Shown here: one piece after another, positions 16,145 to 23,477 of the stretch
How the letters are laid out: each line of letters starts with the position of its first letter
How positions within the stretch are numbered: the first letter of the stretch is position 1
Assembly (NCBI RefSeq): GCF_014649655.1
Contig: NZ_BMTL01000051.1
Span: 1 to 46,071 of the forward strand
Direction of reading: 5' to 3'
Source of the DNA: Streptomyces humidus
GTDB lineage: Bacteria > Actinomycetota > Actinomycetes > Streptomycetales > Streptomycetaceae
Length of the DNA stretch: 46,071 bases
Translations under genes and position numbers: made by a program
The notes under the pieces: model-generated
What the model was told of the DNA's origin: nothing
Database searches by the model: none
Seen by the model: the letters and a program-made list of their open reading frames with translations, nothing else

Positions 16145-17380
16145 TCATGCGTCAGCGGTGTCACGGGCCTTGCGGCGCGTCTGAGCGAACGTGAGGCCGT
16201 CTGCCCATGAGGCGCCCCGGGTGATCAGTCCCCGGTATTTCATGATCTCGGTGGGCCTGTTGACGGCCAGGGCCCCCACGAGCCGGTTGTCCGCGCGGTA
16301 CAGGGCGACGCACTGGTGGTCACGCTCGATGTCGCCGTCGACGACGGCGATCTCGTCCGCGTCGGGAATGCCGACGAACTGGATGCGGGTGTCGTACTGG
16401 TCGGACCAGAAGTACGGCACCGTCGAGTACCCTCTGGCCGCCGCCGGGTTCAGGGCGTTGCGGGCGGCCAGGTCGCCCTGTTCGGCCGCGCTGGTCCAGT
16501 GCTCCAGGCGCATGGGCCGGTCGAAGAGCGGGTTGTGCCAGCGGGCGACGTCGCCCGCCGCGTACACGTCTTCGGCTCCGGTGAAGAGCGTTTCGTCGCA
16601 GACCACGCCGTTGTCCAGGGTCAGGCCGGAGCCCGCCAGCCAGTCGGTGGCGGGCACGGCTCCGGCACCGACCACCACCAGGTCGGCGTCGAGTGCGGTG
16701 CCGTCGGAGAGCCGGACCCTTTCGACCCGGCCCTCTCCCTCCAGCGCGATGACGCTCACCCCGCACCGCAGATCGGTGCCGTGGCGCAGGTGCAGGGAGG
16801 CGAGGGCACCGCCCATGGTCTCGCCGACGGCGCGCACGAGCGGGGTCGGCTGTGCCTCGACCACGACGACGTCCAGACCGCGCTTCCTGGCGGCTGCCGC
16901 CGTCTCGGCGCCGATGAAGCCGGCGCCGACCACCACGGTCCGGGCGCCCTTGTCGAGCGCCCGCCGGATGGCCACCGCGTCGTCCAGGGTACGCAGCGTG
17001 TGGACACCGTCCAGGCCCTGCATGCCGGGCAGTTGACGGGCGGTCGCGCCGGTGGCGATGACCAAGGCGTCGTATCCGATGGTCCGTTCGCCGACGCCGA
17101 CCGCCCGGTTGCGGGTGTCGAGGAAGGTGGCGGGGGTGCCGAGCAGGAGTTCCACACCGAGATCGGTGCGCAGAACCTCCTCGGTACGGAAGGTCGGTGG
17201 TGTCCCGTCCGCGCCGATCTCCTCCAGGAACTGCTTCGACAGCGGAGGCCGGTCGTAAGGGAGGTGCGGCTCGGCCCCGACGAGGGTGATCCGCCCGTCG
17301 AAGCCGTCCTTGCGTGCGGCCTCGACGGCCCGCAACCCGGCGAGAGAGGCGCCGACGACGACCAGTCGGCGGGCACTCAT
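16145..17380 (-). CDS. ferredoxin-NAD(P)+ reductase (FAD-dependent, Rieske/P450 type)
   Basis: A 411-residue flavoprotein that passes electrons from NAD(P)H to a ferredoxin. ATG at 17380 overlaps the ferredoxin stop by one base. Seen: RLVVVGASLAGLRAVEAAR (FAD Rossmann motif, residues about 4-22), LPYDRPPLSKQFL, ALVIATGATARQLPG, the second nucleotide motif VVVGAGFIGAETAAAARKRG (about 150-170), DVYAAGDVARWHNP (FAD GD motif) and HWTSAAEQG. This is the oxygenase-coupled reductase type (as in the pairs serving cytochrome P450s and class II/III Rieske dioxygenases). With the adjacent ferredoxin it should reduce the Rieske oxygenase at 27664-29447; no P450 gene is present in the window. Confidence 0.93.
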   Translation of the reverse strand: MSARRLVVVGASLAGLRAVEAARKDGFDGRITLVGAEPHLPYDRPPLSKQFLEEIGADGTPPTFRTEEVLRTDLGVELLLGTPATFLDTRNRAVGVGERTIGYDALVIATGATARQLPGMQGLDGVHTLRTLDDAVAIRRALDKGARTVVVGAGFIGAETAAAARKRGLDVVVVEAQPTPLVRAVGETMGGALASLHLRHGTDLRCGVSVIALEGEGRVERVRLSDGTALDADLVVVGAGAVPATDWLAGSGLTLDNGVVCDETLFTGAEDVYAAGDVARWHNPLFDRPMRLEHWTSAAEQGDLAARNALNPAAARGYSTVPYFWSDQYDTRIQFVGIPDADEIAVVDGDIERDHQCVALYRADNRLVGALAVNRPTEIMKYRGLITRGASWADGLTFAQTRRKARDTADA

Positions 17381-17571
17381 CAGGGCTCCAGCCGGAGGGC
17401 TTCGGTCGGGCAGCCCGCGATGGCTTCCTCGACGTCGGAGAGGGTCCCCGGGGGTACGGTCTCGGTCTTCAGGACGAGTTCGCCGTCGTCGTTCACTTCG
17501 AACGCGTCCGGTGCCAGGGACTCGCAGATGCCCAGACCCGTGCACTTGGCACGGTCAACGATGATCTTCAT
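17380..17571 (-). CDS. [3Fe-4S]-type ferredoxin
   Basis: A 63-residue electron carrier; ATG at 17571 follows AAGGAGC and overlaps the upstream stop by one base. Cluster ligands seen: Cys10 and Cys16 in KCTGLGICESLAPD and Cys54 in IAGCPTEAL. The spacing C-x5-C-xn-C-P, with only three cysteines and a glycine where a fourth would sit, indicates a [3Fe-4S] cluster, as in the small actinobacterial ferredoxins that serve P450s and some Rieske oxygenases. It is followed directly by its reductase. Using a [3Fe-4S] rather than a [2Fe-2S] ferredoxin with a Rieske oxygenase is known from phthalate- and diterpenoid-type systems. Confidence 0.93.
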   Translation of the reverse strand: MKIIVDRAKCTGLGICESLAPDAFEVNDDGELVLKTETVPPGTLSDVEEAIAGCPTEALRLEP

Positions 17572-18902
17572 CAGTGCTCCTTCGGGACTCCGGCCGACTC
17601 GGCCACGACGCCGACCGGGTAGTGCTGACGGATCTGTTCGACGACGAGCTTCGCGGTCTCGGCGCAGGCCGTGGTGCCGCCGTTGGCGTACTCCTTCACC
17701 GCGTCGCCGACGTTCCAGAGGTTGGGGACGGGGGTGGTGTTGGGCAGGTCGAAGCCCGCCACGGCGCGCTGCGGGGGCCAGCCGTCGCGGGTGACGACGG
17801 TGGACAGGATGCGGGCTCGATCGAAGCCCGGAATCTGGTCGCGGAGGTCGGCCATGAGCAACTCGGTCTCGACGGCCTCGTCGAAGTCGCCGACTGCCGG
17901 CTGGGGGACGGCCGTGCCCACGTAGAGGTGCCAGCCCTCCGGTGCCATCTCCGGGCAGGTCGCGGTGAAGTTGGCGACGTAGCACATACGGCGGGTCTTG
18001 GCGAAGCTGAGCAGGCCCGGGGACTCGACCAGGCGCTCCTGGCTGGCGAAGTTGACGGAGATCATCGCGCAGGGCCGGTCGCCGCGGCGCACCGACGTCA
18101 GGTACTCCTCGGAGAAGTGTTCCTCGCCGACGAGGGCCACGGTGGCGGCCGGGCCGGCGTCGCTCACCGCGAACCGGCAGCTGACCTCGGCGTCCTGTCC
18201 GTCGCGGGTGACGACCGCGCCGGTGACCCGGCCGGCGTCCACCGTCAGCGTGCGCACCTCGCTGTCCAGCCACACCTCGCCGCCGCCGGCGGTGACCACG
18301 TCCGCCAGCGCGCGCCAGATCCCGATGGTGCCGTCAGGACAGAACCCGAACTTCTTGAAGGCGCTCTTGCGGGTGAAGTAGGTGAGGAAGACCCGGGCGG
18401 GCAGTTCCTCGGAGCTCACCGCGAAGACGGATCCGCACATGTTGCGGAAGATGCCGTGCACGGATTCGTTCTTGGTGTAGCGGCGGATCCAGTCGGCGGT
18501 GGACAGCTCGCCTTCCGGCAGGCCGCTGTCCTCGCGGGCGGCGCCGAGGCCGCTGAGGAGTTTGGCGCCCTGACGGGTGAGCTTGGACAGCAGCATGCCC
18601 CAGCCACCACCGGTGACGTCGGCGTCCTTGCTGCCGATGCGGTACAGGATGGGCGGGTTGGCCCGGCGCACGTCGAACTTGGCGCCGACCTCCTCGAAGG
18701 TCTCCTCGGTGATGCCGCCGACCTCGATGACGATGGCCCCGTTGTTGACCTTGAAGCCGTCGATGTCGTGGGTGGAGGCGCGCCCGCCCACGCGGTCGAG
18801 GCGTTCGACGACGAGGGTGCGGTAGCCGTGGTGGGTCAGTCGGGCGGCGGTGAACAGGCCGCCCGCGCCGGCGCCTATGACGAGCGCGTCGAAGGATTTC
18901 AC
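17571..18902 (-). CDS. FAD-dependent oxidoreductase, phytoene-desaturase/amine-oxidase type
   Basis: A 443-residue protein; GTG at 18902 follows AGGAG. Seen: ALVIGAGAGGLFTAARLTHH (FAD-binding GxGxxG, residues about 6-25), VVERLDRVGGRASTHDIDGF (the D/E-x-x-D-x-x-GG-R motif typical of the CrtI/MAO group), AVSDAGPAATVALVG, and a C-terminal NLWNVGDAVKEYANGGTTAC, where the FAD ribityl contact lies. Such enzymes dehydrogenate or isomerise hydrophobic polycyclic or isoprenoid molecules. It lies between a (3R)-hydroxyacyl-CoA dehydrogenase-like SDR and the ferredoxin, all in one operon with overlapping ends. A ring or side-chain desaturation is plausible, but the substrate is not evident. Confidence 0.85.
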   Translation of the reverse strand: MKSFDALVIGAGAGGLFTAARLTHHGYRTLVVERLDRVGGRASTHDIDGFKVNNGAIVIEVGGITEETFEEVGAKFDVRRANPPILYRIGSKDADVTGGGWGMLLSKLTRQGAKLLSGLGAAREDSGLPEGELSTADWIRRYTKNESVHGIFRNMCGSVFAVSSEELPARVFLTYFTRKSAFKKFGFCPDGTIGIWRALADVVTAGGGEVWLDSEVRTLTVDAGRVTGAVVTRDGQDAEVSCRFAVSDAGPAATVALVGEEHFSEEYLTSVRRGDRPCAMISVNFASQERLVESPGLLSFAKTRRMCYVANFTATCPEMAPEGWHLYVGTAVPQPAVGDFDEAVETELLMADLRDQIPGFDRARILSTVVTRDGWPPQRAVAGFDLPNTTPVPNLWNVGDAVKEYANGGTTACAETAKLVVEQIRQHYPVGVVAESAGVPKEH

Positions 18903-18925
18903 GATGGTGTCTCCTGTCCGGGCTC

Positions 18926-19789
18926 TCAGCCCAGCGGGTTGGTGCCGAGCTCGGAGGCGTTCATGTCCGTGATGTCGGGCCAGCGATCGGCGACGTCCTG
19001 GAGGGTCGGGGTGCCGGCGAAGGCCACGCCCTTGGAGACGAATTGCGCCACCCGCTGGACCCGGCCGCCGCCGGCGACCAGCACCGTGCCGGTGTCGGTG
19101 CATTCGTCGGTCAGCAGATGGGCGACGACGGGCGCCACGAACTCGGCCGGAAGCCTCTCCAGCAGCTCGGCCGGGGCGACGTCCTCGCTCATGCGGGTCC
19201 TGGCCAGCGGTGCGACGGCGTTGGCCAGGATGTTGTACTTACGTCCCTCGACAGCGAGCGTGTTGACCAGGCCGACCAGACCGAGCTTGGCGGCGCCGTA
19301 GTTGGCCTGCCCGAAGTTGCCGTACAGCCCGGAGGTGGAGGTCGCCATGACCACCCGGCCGTGTCCCTGCTCCCGGAAGTGCGGCCAGGCGGCCCTGGTG
19401 ACGTGGAAGCCCCCGAACAGGTGCACGCGCTGCACGGCCTCCCACTGCTCGGCCGTCATCTTCACGAAGGAGGCGTCGCGCAGGATTCCCGCGTTGTTCA
19501 CCACGCCGTGCACGGCGCCGTACTCCTTCAGCGCGGTGCCGATCACACCCGCGGCGCCCTCCTCGCTGGCCACGCTGTCATAGTTGGCGACCGCCTGTCC
19601 GCCCGCGGCGCGGATCTCCTCGACCACCGCGTCGGCCATCGCGCTGCCGGATCCGGTGCCGTCCCGGGCCCCGCCGAGGTCGTTGACGACGACCCGGGCA
19701 CCCTGCCGGGCCAGCAGCAGCGCGTACTCGCGCCCCAGCCCTCCGCCCGCGCCGGTCACCACGACGACCCGGTCCTGTACTCCTGACAT
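18926..19789 (-). CDS. SDR, (3R)-hydroxyacyl-CoA dehydrogenase-like (MFE-2/HSD17B4 type)
   Basis: A 287-residue protein. Seen: RVVVVTGAGGGLGREYALLL (NAD(P) motif at residues 7-26), VVVNDLGGARDGTGSG (the ND-x-GG loop characteristic of the peroxisomal multifunctional-enzyme-2 group), VVNNAGILRD, catalytic YGAAK near residue 168 preceded by STSGLYGNFGQAN, and KYNILANAVAPLARTRM. The C-terminal extension past the usual SDR end is also found in the N-terminal domain of HSD17B4. It likely oxidises a 3-hydroxyacyl-CoA to the 3-oxoacyl-CoA for thiolysis. In sterol side-chain catabolism the same role pairs with a racemase like the one at 14991 (inference). Confidence 0.88.
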   Translation of the reverse strand: MSGVQDRVVVVTGAGGGLGREYALLLARQGARVVVNDLGGARDGTGSGSAMADAVVEEIRAAGGQAVANYDSVASEEGAAGVIGTALKEYGAVHGVVNNAGILRDASFVKMTAEQWEAVQRVHLFGGFHVTRAAWPHFREQGHGRVVMATSTSGLYGNFGQANYGAAKLGLVGLVNTLAVEGRKYNILANAVAPLARTRMSEDVAPAELLERLPAEFVAPVVAHLLTDECTDTGTVLVAGGGRVQRVAQFVSKGVAFAGTPTLQDVADRWPDITDMNASELGTNPLG

Positions 19790-19834
19790 GTGCGTACTCC
19801 TCGTTGCTCGGTCGGGGGGGGTCAGTTGGGGGGA

Positions 19835-21001
19835 TCAGTACGAGTTCGGCAGGCCGAGGCTGTGCTGCGCCACGAAGTTGAGCACCATCTCCCGGCTGAC
19901 CGGGGCGGTGCGCAGCAAGCGGGCGACGAACCACAGGTCGGCCAGGCCGTACTCGCGGGACAGTCCGTTGCCGCCATGAGTCTGGATCGCCTGGTCGAGG
20001 GCCTTGAGCGAGGCCTCGGCGGCGGTGAACTTCGCGATGTTCGCCGCCGTCGCGGCGTCCTGTCCGGCGTCGAACAGCTCCGCGCTGCGGGCCGTGGCGA
20101 GCCGGGCGAGTTCCACCCCGATGTGCGCCTCGGCGAGGGGATGCGCGATGCCCTGGTGGGCTCCGATCGGAGTCGACCACACGGTGCGTTCACGGGCGTA
20201 GTCGCGGGCCTTGGCCACCGCGTAGCGGCCGATGCCGTTGCTGAGCGCCGAGGCGGTGATGCGCTCCGGGTTGAGGCCGGCGAAGACCTGCCGCAGGCCC
20301 TTGCCGCGCTCCCCGATCAGCGCGTCGCCGTCCAGCCGGACGTCGTCGAAGAACAGGGTGAACTGCTTGTCGGGGCAGACCAGTTCGGTCTCGATGGGCT
20401 GGTACTGCAGGCCGGGCGTGTTGATGGGCACGACGAACAGGGACAGCGGGCTGCGGCCGGACGCCGAGGGGGCGAGATCGCCGTCCCGGGTGACCACGAG
20501 CACGGCGTCCGCCTCGTTCAGGGCGGAGATGAAGTACTTGGCACCGGAGATGCGCCAGCCCCCGCCGTCGGAGCGGGCCGTGGTGGTGATGGCGTGACTG
20601 TTGGATCCGGCGTCCGGCTCAGTGACGGCGAACGCCATCCTGCGGCGGCCGGAGGCGATGTCCGGCAGCCAGGCCCGCTTCATCTCCGGCGAGGCGTGGG
20701 CGGCGAGGATCGAACCGCAGATGGCCGGCGAGATGACGCTGCTGAGGATCGGCATGCCGTGCGCCGACAGCTCCTCAAGGACCACGACGAGTTCGGAGAG
20801 GCCCGCTCCCCCTCCCCCGTACTCCTCGGGAAGGTGGACGCCCAGCAGTCCGGCCTCGCCGAGTTCGCCCCACAACTCCTCCAACCCGGCACCGGTCCGG
20901 GCCCGTTCGCTGTAGTACGCGTGCCCGTAACGGGCCGCGATCTTGGCGGTGCTCTCCCGGATCAGCCGGTGCTCGTCGCTGTCCGTGATCAGTGCGGTCA
21001 T
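19835..21001 (-). CDS. acyl-CoA dehydrogenase (atypical C-terminus)
   Basis: A 388-residue FAD enzyme; ATG at 21001 lies two bases past the preceding stop. Seen: GVHLPEEYGGGGAGLSEL, MAFAVTEPDAGSNSHAI, WRISGAKYFISALNEAD, THGGNGLSREYGLADLW, and a C-terminus RTAPVSREMVLNFVAQHSLG in place of the usual YEGTxEIxR. The standard catalytic glutamate position is therefore alanine. A glutamate in LNPERITA on helix G matches the base position of isovaleryl- and long-chain acyl-CoA dehydrogenases and could serve instead. It resembles the actinobacterial FadE group with the AQHxLGLP ending. Upstream neighbour is the SnoaL-crotonase fusion, so oxidation and a later double-bond step are encoded together. Confidence 0.9.
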   Translation of the reverse strand: MTALITDSDEHRLIRESTAKIAARYGHAYYSERARTGAGLEELWGELGEAGLLGVHLPEEYGGGGAGLSELVVVLEELSAHGMPILSSVISPAICGSILAAHASPEMKRAWLPDIASGRRRMAFAVTEPDAGSNSHAITTTARSDGGGWRISGAKYFISALNEADAVLVVTRDGDLAPSASGRSPLSLFVVPINTPGLQYQPIETELVCPDKQFTLFFDDVRLDGDALIGERGKGLRQVFAGLNPERITASALSNGIGRYAVAKARDYARERTVWSTPIGAHQGIAHPLAEAHIGVELARLATARSAELFDAGQDAATAANIAKFTAAEASLKALDQAIQTHGGNGLSREYGLADLWFVARLLRTAPVSREMVLNFVAQHSLGLPNSY

Positions 21002-21003
21002 CA

Positions 21004-22200
21004 CTACCGTCCCTGGAATGTGGGCTTGTGCTTGTCGATGAAGGCGGCGACGGCCGTTGAGGCGTCGGACGTCCGGGCAGTGCGCGCGATCGCGTCCGCC
21101 TCGGCCGTCAACTGCTCGGCCAGCGTGGCCGACCAGGATTCGCGCAGCAGGCGGCGGATCTCCCCGTGCGCGCGGGTGGGGCCGACGGCCAGTCGCCGGG
21201 CGGTGGACAGGGCCCCTTCGGCCAGTTCGCCGGCCGGCAGTACACGCGTCACCAGGCCCCACTCGACGGCCTCGTGCGCGTCGAGCACCCGCTGTTCGAG
21301 GTAGAACTCGGCGGCCCGTCGGGGCCCGAGGAGCCTCGGCAGGAACCAGGAGTTGCCGCCGTCGCCGGACAGACCGAGCGCCGCGAACCCGGAGGCGAAC
21401 TTGGTGCCCTCGGCCGCCAGCACGATGTCCGCGCAGTACAGCAGCCCCAGTCCGCCGCCCGCGACGGCGCCGTGCGCGGCGCACACGATCGGCGCGTCGA
21501 GCCCGCTGAGGATGCGCAACGCCTCGTGATACGGCGAGATCATCCTGCGCAACGTGCCGGGCAGACCGGCACCGGCGTTGTCCGCGAAGACGGCGATGTC
21601 GCCGCCGACGGTCAGTGCGGGGCCGTTGCCCGTGATCAGGACCGCCCGCACCTCCGGATCGGCGGCCAGCCGCTGGGCGATTTCGTACAGGTCGTCAGCC
21701 ATGGCCTGGTCGAAGGCGTTGCGGACGTGCGGACGGTCGAGGCGGATCTCGGCGAGCCCGTCGGCGACGCGGAAGTCGACGGTCGACAGGTCCCGTCGGG
21801 CCCCCAGTGCGTCGGTCCAGCGCGCGCTGTCCGTCAGCTGGACGAGTCCTGTGATCCGATCCTCGTCGAAGCTCAGGAGGTGGAAGAACTCCGCGTCGAG
21901 CTTGCCCCCGCCCTGCCGTGCCTCGCCGACGTACCGGCCGGTGACCAAGAGCTGTCCATCGTCCAGGTGACGGTACTCGGCAGGTTCTGCCCGAGCGTCG
22001 TAGCTCCGGGCGATCTGGCCCCAGAACTTCCGGCGCATGGTGTCGGCCCCGGCGTACGTCCCACCGAGGCCCAGCGGGAGCCCGTCGGTGGTCCGGCCCT
22101 CGAACGCAGGATCCAGGATCTCGTCGAGCCGCTTCCGGTCGCCTGCGGCAAGCGCCCGGTACAGCTCGGCGGCCACCGCCTGTTTCTGGTCGTGTTGCAC
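21004..22200 (-). CDS. SnoaL-like/crotonase fusion protein
   Basis: A 398-residue two-domain protein. GTG at 22200 is preferred because GGAGG sits eight bases upstream; an ATG at 22218 would leave no room for a ribosome site next to the operator. Residues 1-130 form an NTF2/SnoaL-like domain (AAELYRALAAGDRKRLDEIL, DPAFEGRTTDGLPLGLGGTY, LVTGRYVGEARQGGGKLDAE). Residues about 145-398 are a crotonase (GLAEIRLDRPHVRNAF, NGPALTVGGDI, FLPRLLGPRRAAEFYLEQRV). Both hydratase glutamates are replaced (GGGLGLL and FASGFA), while LGLSGDGG carries the aspartate seen in PaaG-like isomerases. This predicts double-bond isomerisation or another enolate reaction rather than hydration. It is the first gene behind operator 22225-22241. 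Confidence 0.85.
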   Translation of the reverse strand: MQHDQKQAVAAELYRALAAGDRKRLDEILDPAFEGRTTDGLPLGLGGTYAGADTMRRKFWGQIARSYDARAEPAEYRHLDDGQLLVTGRYVGEARQGGGKLDAEFFHLLSFDEDRITGLVQLTDSARWTDALGARRDLSTVDFRVADGLAEIRLDRPHVRNAFDQAMADDLYEIAQRLAADPEVRAVLITGNGPALTVGGDIAVFADNAGAGLPGTLRRMISPYHEALRILSGLDAPIVCAAHGAVAGGGLGLLYCADIVLAAEGTKFASGFAALGLSGDGGNSWFLPRLLGPRRAAEFYLEQRVLDAHEAVEWGLVTRVLPAGELAEGALSTARRLAVGPTRAHGEIRRLLRESWSATLAEQLTAEADAIARTARTSDASTAVAAFIDKHKPTFQGR

Positions 22201-22224
22201 GCTCACAGCCTCCACCATCGATTT

Positions 22225-22260
22225 GAATCTAATATAGATAAAATTCTGAAGGCAGGTCAA
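22225..22260 (-). promoter_or_regulatory. promoter with 17-bp operator, site 7 (22225-22241)
   Basis: The palindrome GAATCTA-ATA-TAGATAA covers the -10 region of a minus-strand promoter: TTGACC (22260-22255), an 18-base spacer, and TATATT (22236-22231). The start codon it serves is GTG at 22200, about 25 bases beyond the operator. Binding would block RNA polymerase directly. Confidence 0.7.
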
Positions 22261-22283
22261 CGCCTCGGTCAACGGCCGCTCAC

Positions 22284-23477
22284 TCAGCCCGGTTCGGGCC
22301 CCACGACCGAAACGAACGAGACGCATCCGCCCGGCCGCCCGCCCAGGTTGTGGGTGAGGCCGAGGCGCGGGTCGGCCAGCTGGCGCTCGCCCGCTTCGCC
22401 GCGGAACTGCAGCCAGCACTCGTACAGCATCCGCAGCCCGCTCGCGCCGACCGGATGGCCGAAGGACTTCAGCCCGCCGTCCGGGTTCACCGGCAGCCGC
22501 CCGTCGAGCTGGAAGGCGCCGTCCAGGACGTCCTTCCACGCCTGGCCGCGCTCGGCGAACCCGAGGTCCTCCATCAGCACCACCTCGGTCGGCGTGAAGC
22601 AGTCGTGCACCTCGGCCAGCGAGATCTGGCTGCGCGGGTCGCTGATCCCCGCCTGCCGGTAGGCGTCGGCGGCGGCGTGGACCACCTCGGGGAAGGTGGT
22701 GTAGTCGTAGCCAGGGTCCATGGCGCCCCGGGCCGGTCCCGCGACCAGGGACAGGCCCTTCACGTACATGGGCCGGTCGGTGTACCGCAGGGCGTCCTCG
22801 GCCCGGACGATCAACGCGCAGGCCGCGCCGTCGGAGACCCCCGAGCAGTCGAAGACCCCGAGCCGGCCCGCGACCAGAGGCGCCCGCTCGATCTTCTCCT
22901 TCGAGACCACCGAACGGAACTGCGCCTTGGGGTTGAGGGCCCCGTTGGCGTGGTTCTTCCACGCGACGTGCGTCATCGCCTCTCGCATCGCGGCCGGATC
23001 CACCCCGTACCGGTCGCAGTACGCCGGATCGAGCAGGGAGAAGGCGGCCGGCGCGGTCAGCGACAATTCGGGGGCCGTGCCGTCGCCAGGCGGGTCGGAG
23101 CGCAGCAGCCCGGAGAAGCCGGAGTCCTTGAGCTTCTCCACGCCGACTGCCATCACCCGGTCGTACGCTCCCGAGGCGACCGCGTAGCAGGCGTTGCGGA
23201 AGGCCTCGGAGCCGGTGGCGCAGTAGTTCTCCACCCGGGTGACGGGCTTGTAGTCCAGGGACAGCGGACGGCTCAGCGTCATCCCGGACTGCCCGGAACC
23301 GAGGGTGCCCAGCCAGTACGCGTCCACGTCCTCGGCGGCCAGCGCCGGGGTCGCCGCGAGACACTCCCGGGTGGCGTCGAGCAGGAGGTCGTCGGCCGAA
23401 CGGTCCCAGTGCTCGCCGAACGGGGTGCATCCCATACCGACGACCGCCACCCGGTCGCGGATCCCGTTGCTGCTCAT
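22284..23477 (-). CDS. SCP2-type thiolase (Ltp / PhlC-like)
   Basis: A 397-residue thiolase-fold protein of the sterol-carrier-protein/lipid-transfer group. Seen: VAVVGMGCTPFGEHWDRSAD, the nucleophile Cys86 in VENYCATGSEAFRNACYAVA, FDCSGVSDGAACALIVRAED, HDCFTPTE near residue 290, FGHPVGASGLRM with the active-site histidine, and a glycine-rich LGGRPGGCVSF end. Family roles are thiolysis of branched 3-oxoacyl-CoA, retro-aldol cleavage (Ltp2, usually with a DUF35 partner) or C-acylation (PhlC in PhlACB). It overlaps by four bases the HMG-CoA-synthase/DUF35 fusion upstream, which strongly suggests a complex. It closes the minus-strand operon starting at 30356; the next gene downstream has its own operator. 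Confidence 0.9.
   Translation of the reverse strand: MSSNGIRDRVAVVGMGCTPFGEHWDRSADDLLLDATRECLAATPALAAEDVDAYWLGTLGSGQSGMTLSRPLSLDYKPVTRVENYCATGSEAFRNACYAVASGAYDRVMAVGVEKLKDSGFSGLLRSDPPGDGTAPELSLTAPAAFSLLDPAYCDRYGVDPAAMREAMTHVAWKNHANGALNPKAQFRSVVSKEKIERAPLVAGRLGVFDCSGVSDGAACALIVRAEDALRYTDRPMYVKGLSLVAGPARGAMDPGYDYTTFPEVVHAAADAYRQAGISDPRSQISLAEVHDCFTPTEVVLMEDLGFAERGQAWKDVLDGAFQLDGRLPVNPDGGLKSFGHPVGASGLRMLYECWLQFRGEAGERQLADPRLGLTHNLGGRPGGCVSFVSVVGPEPG

Noticed and set aside
21004..23430. One 808-codon frame that could be read as a thiolase-crotonase fusion
   Set aside because: The part upstream of about 22200 lies in the wrong frame over the SCP2 thiolase gene and shows no homology. A promoter/operator and a GGAGG-GTG start at 22200 explain the true gene.
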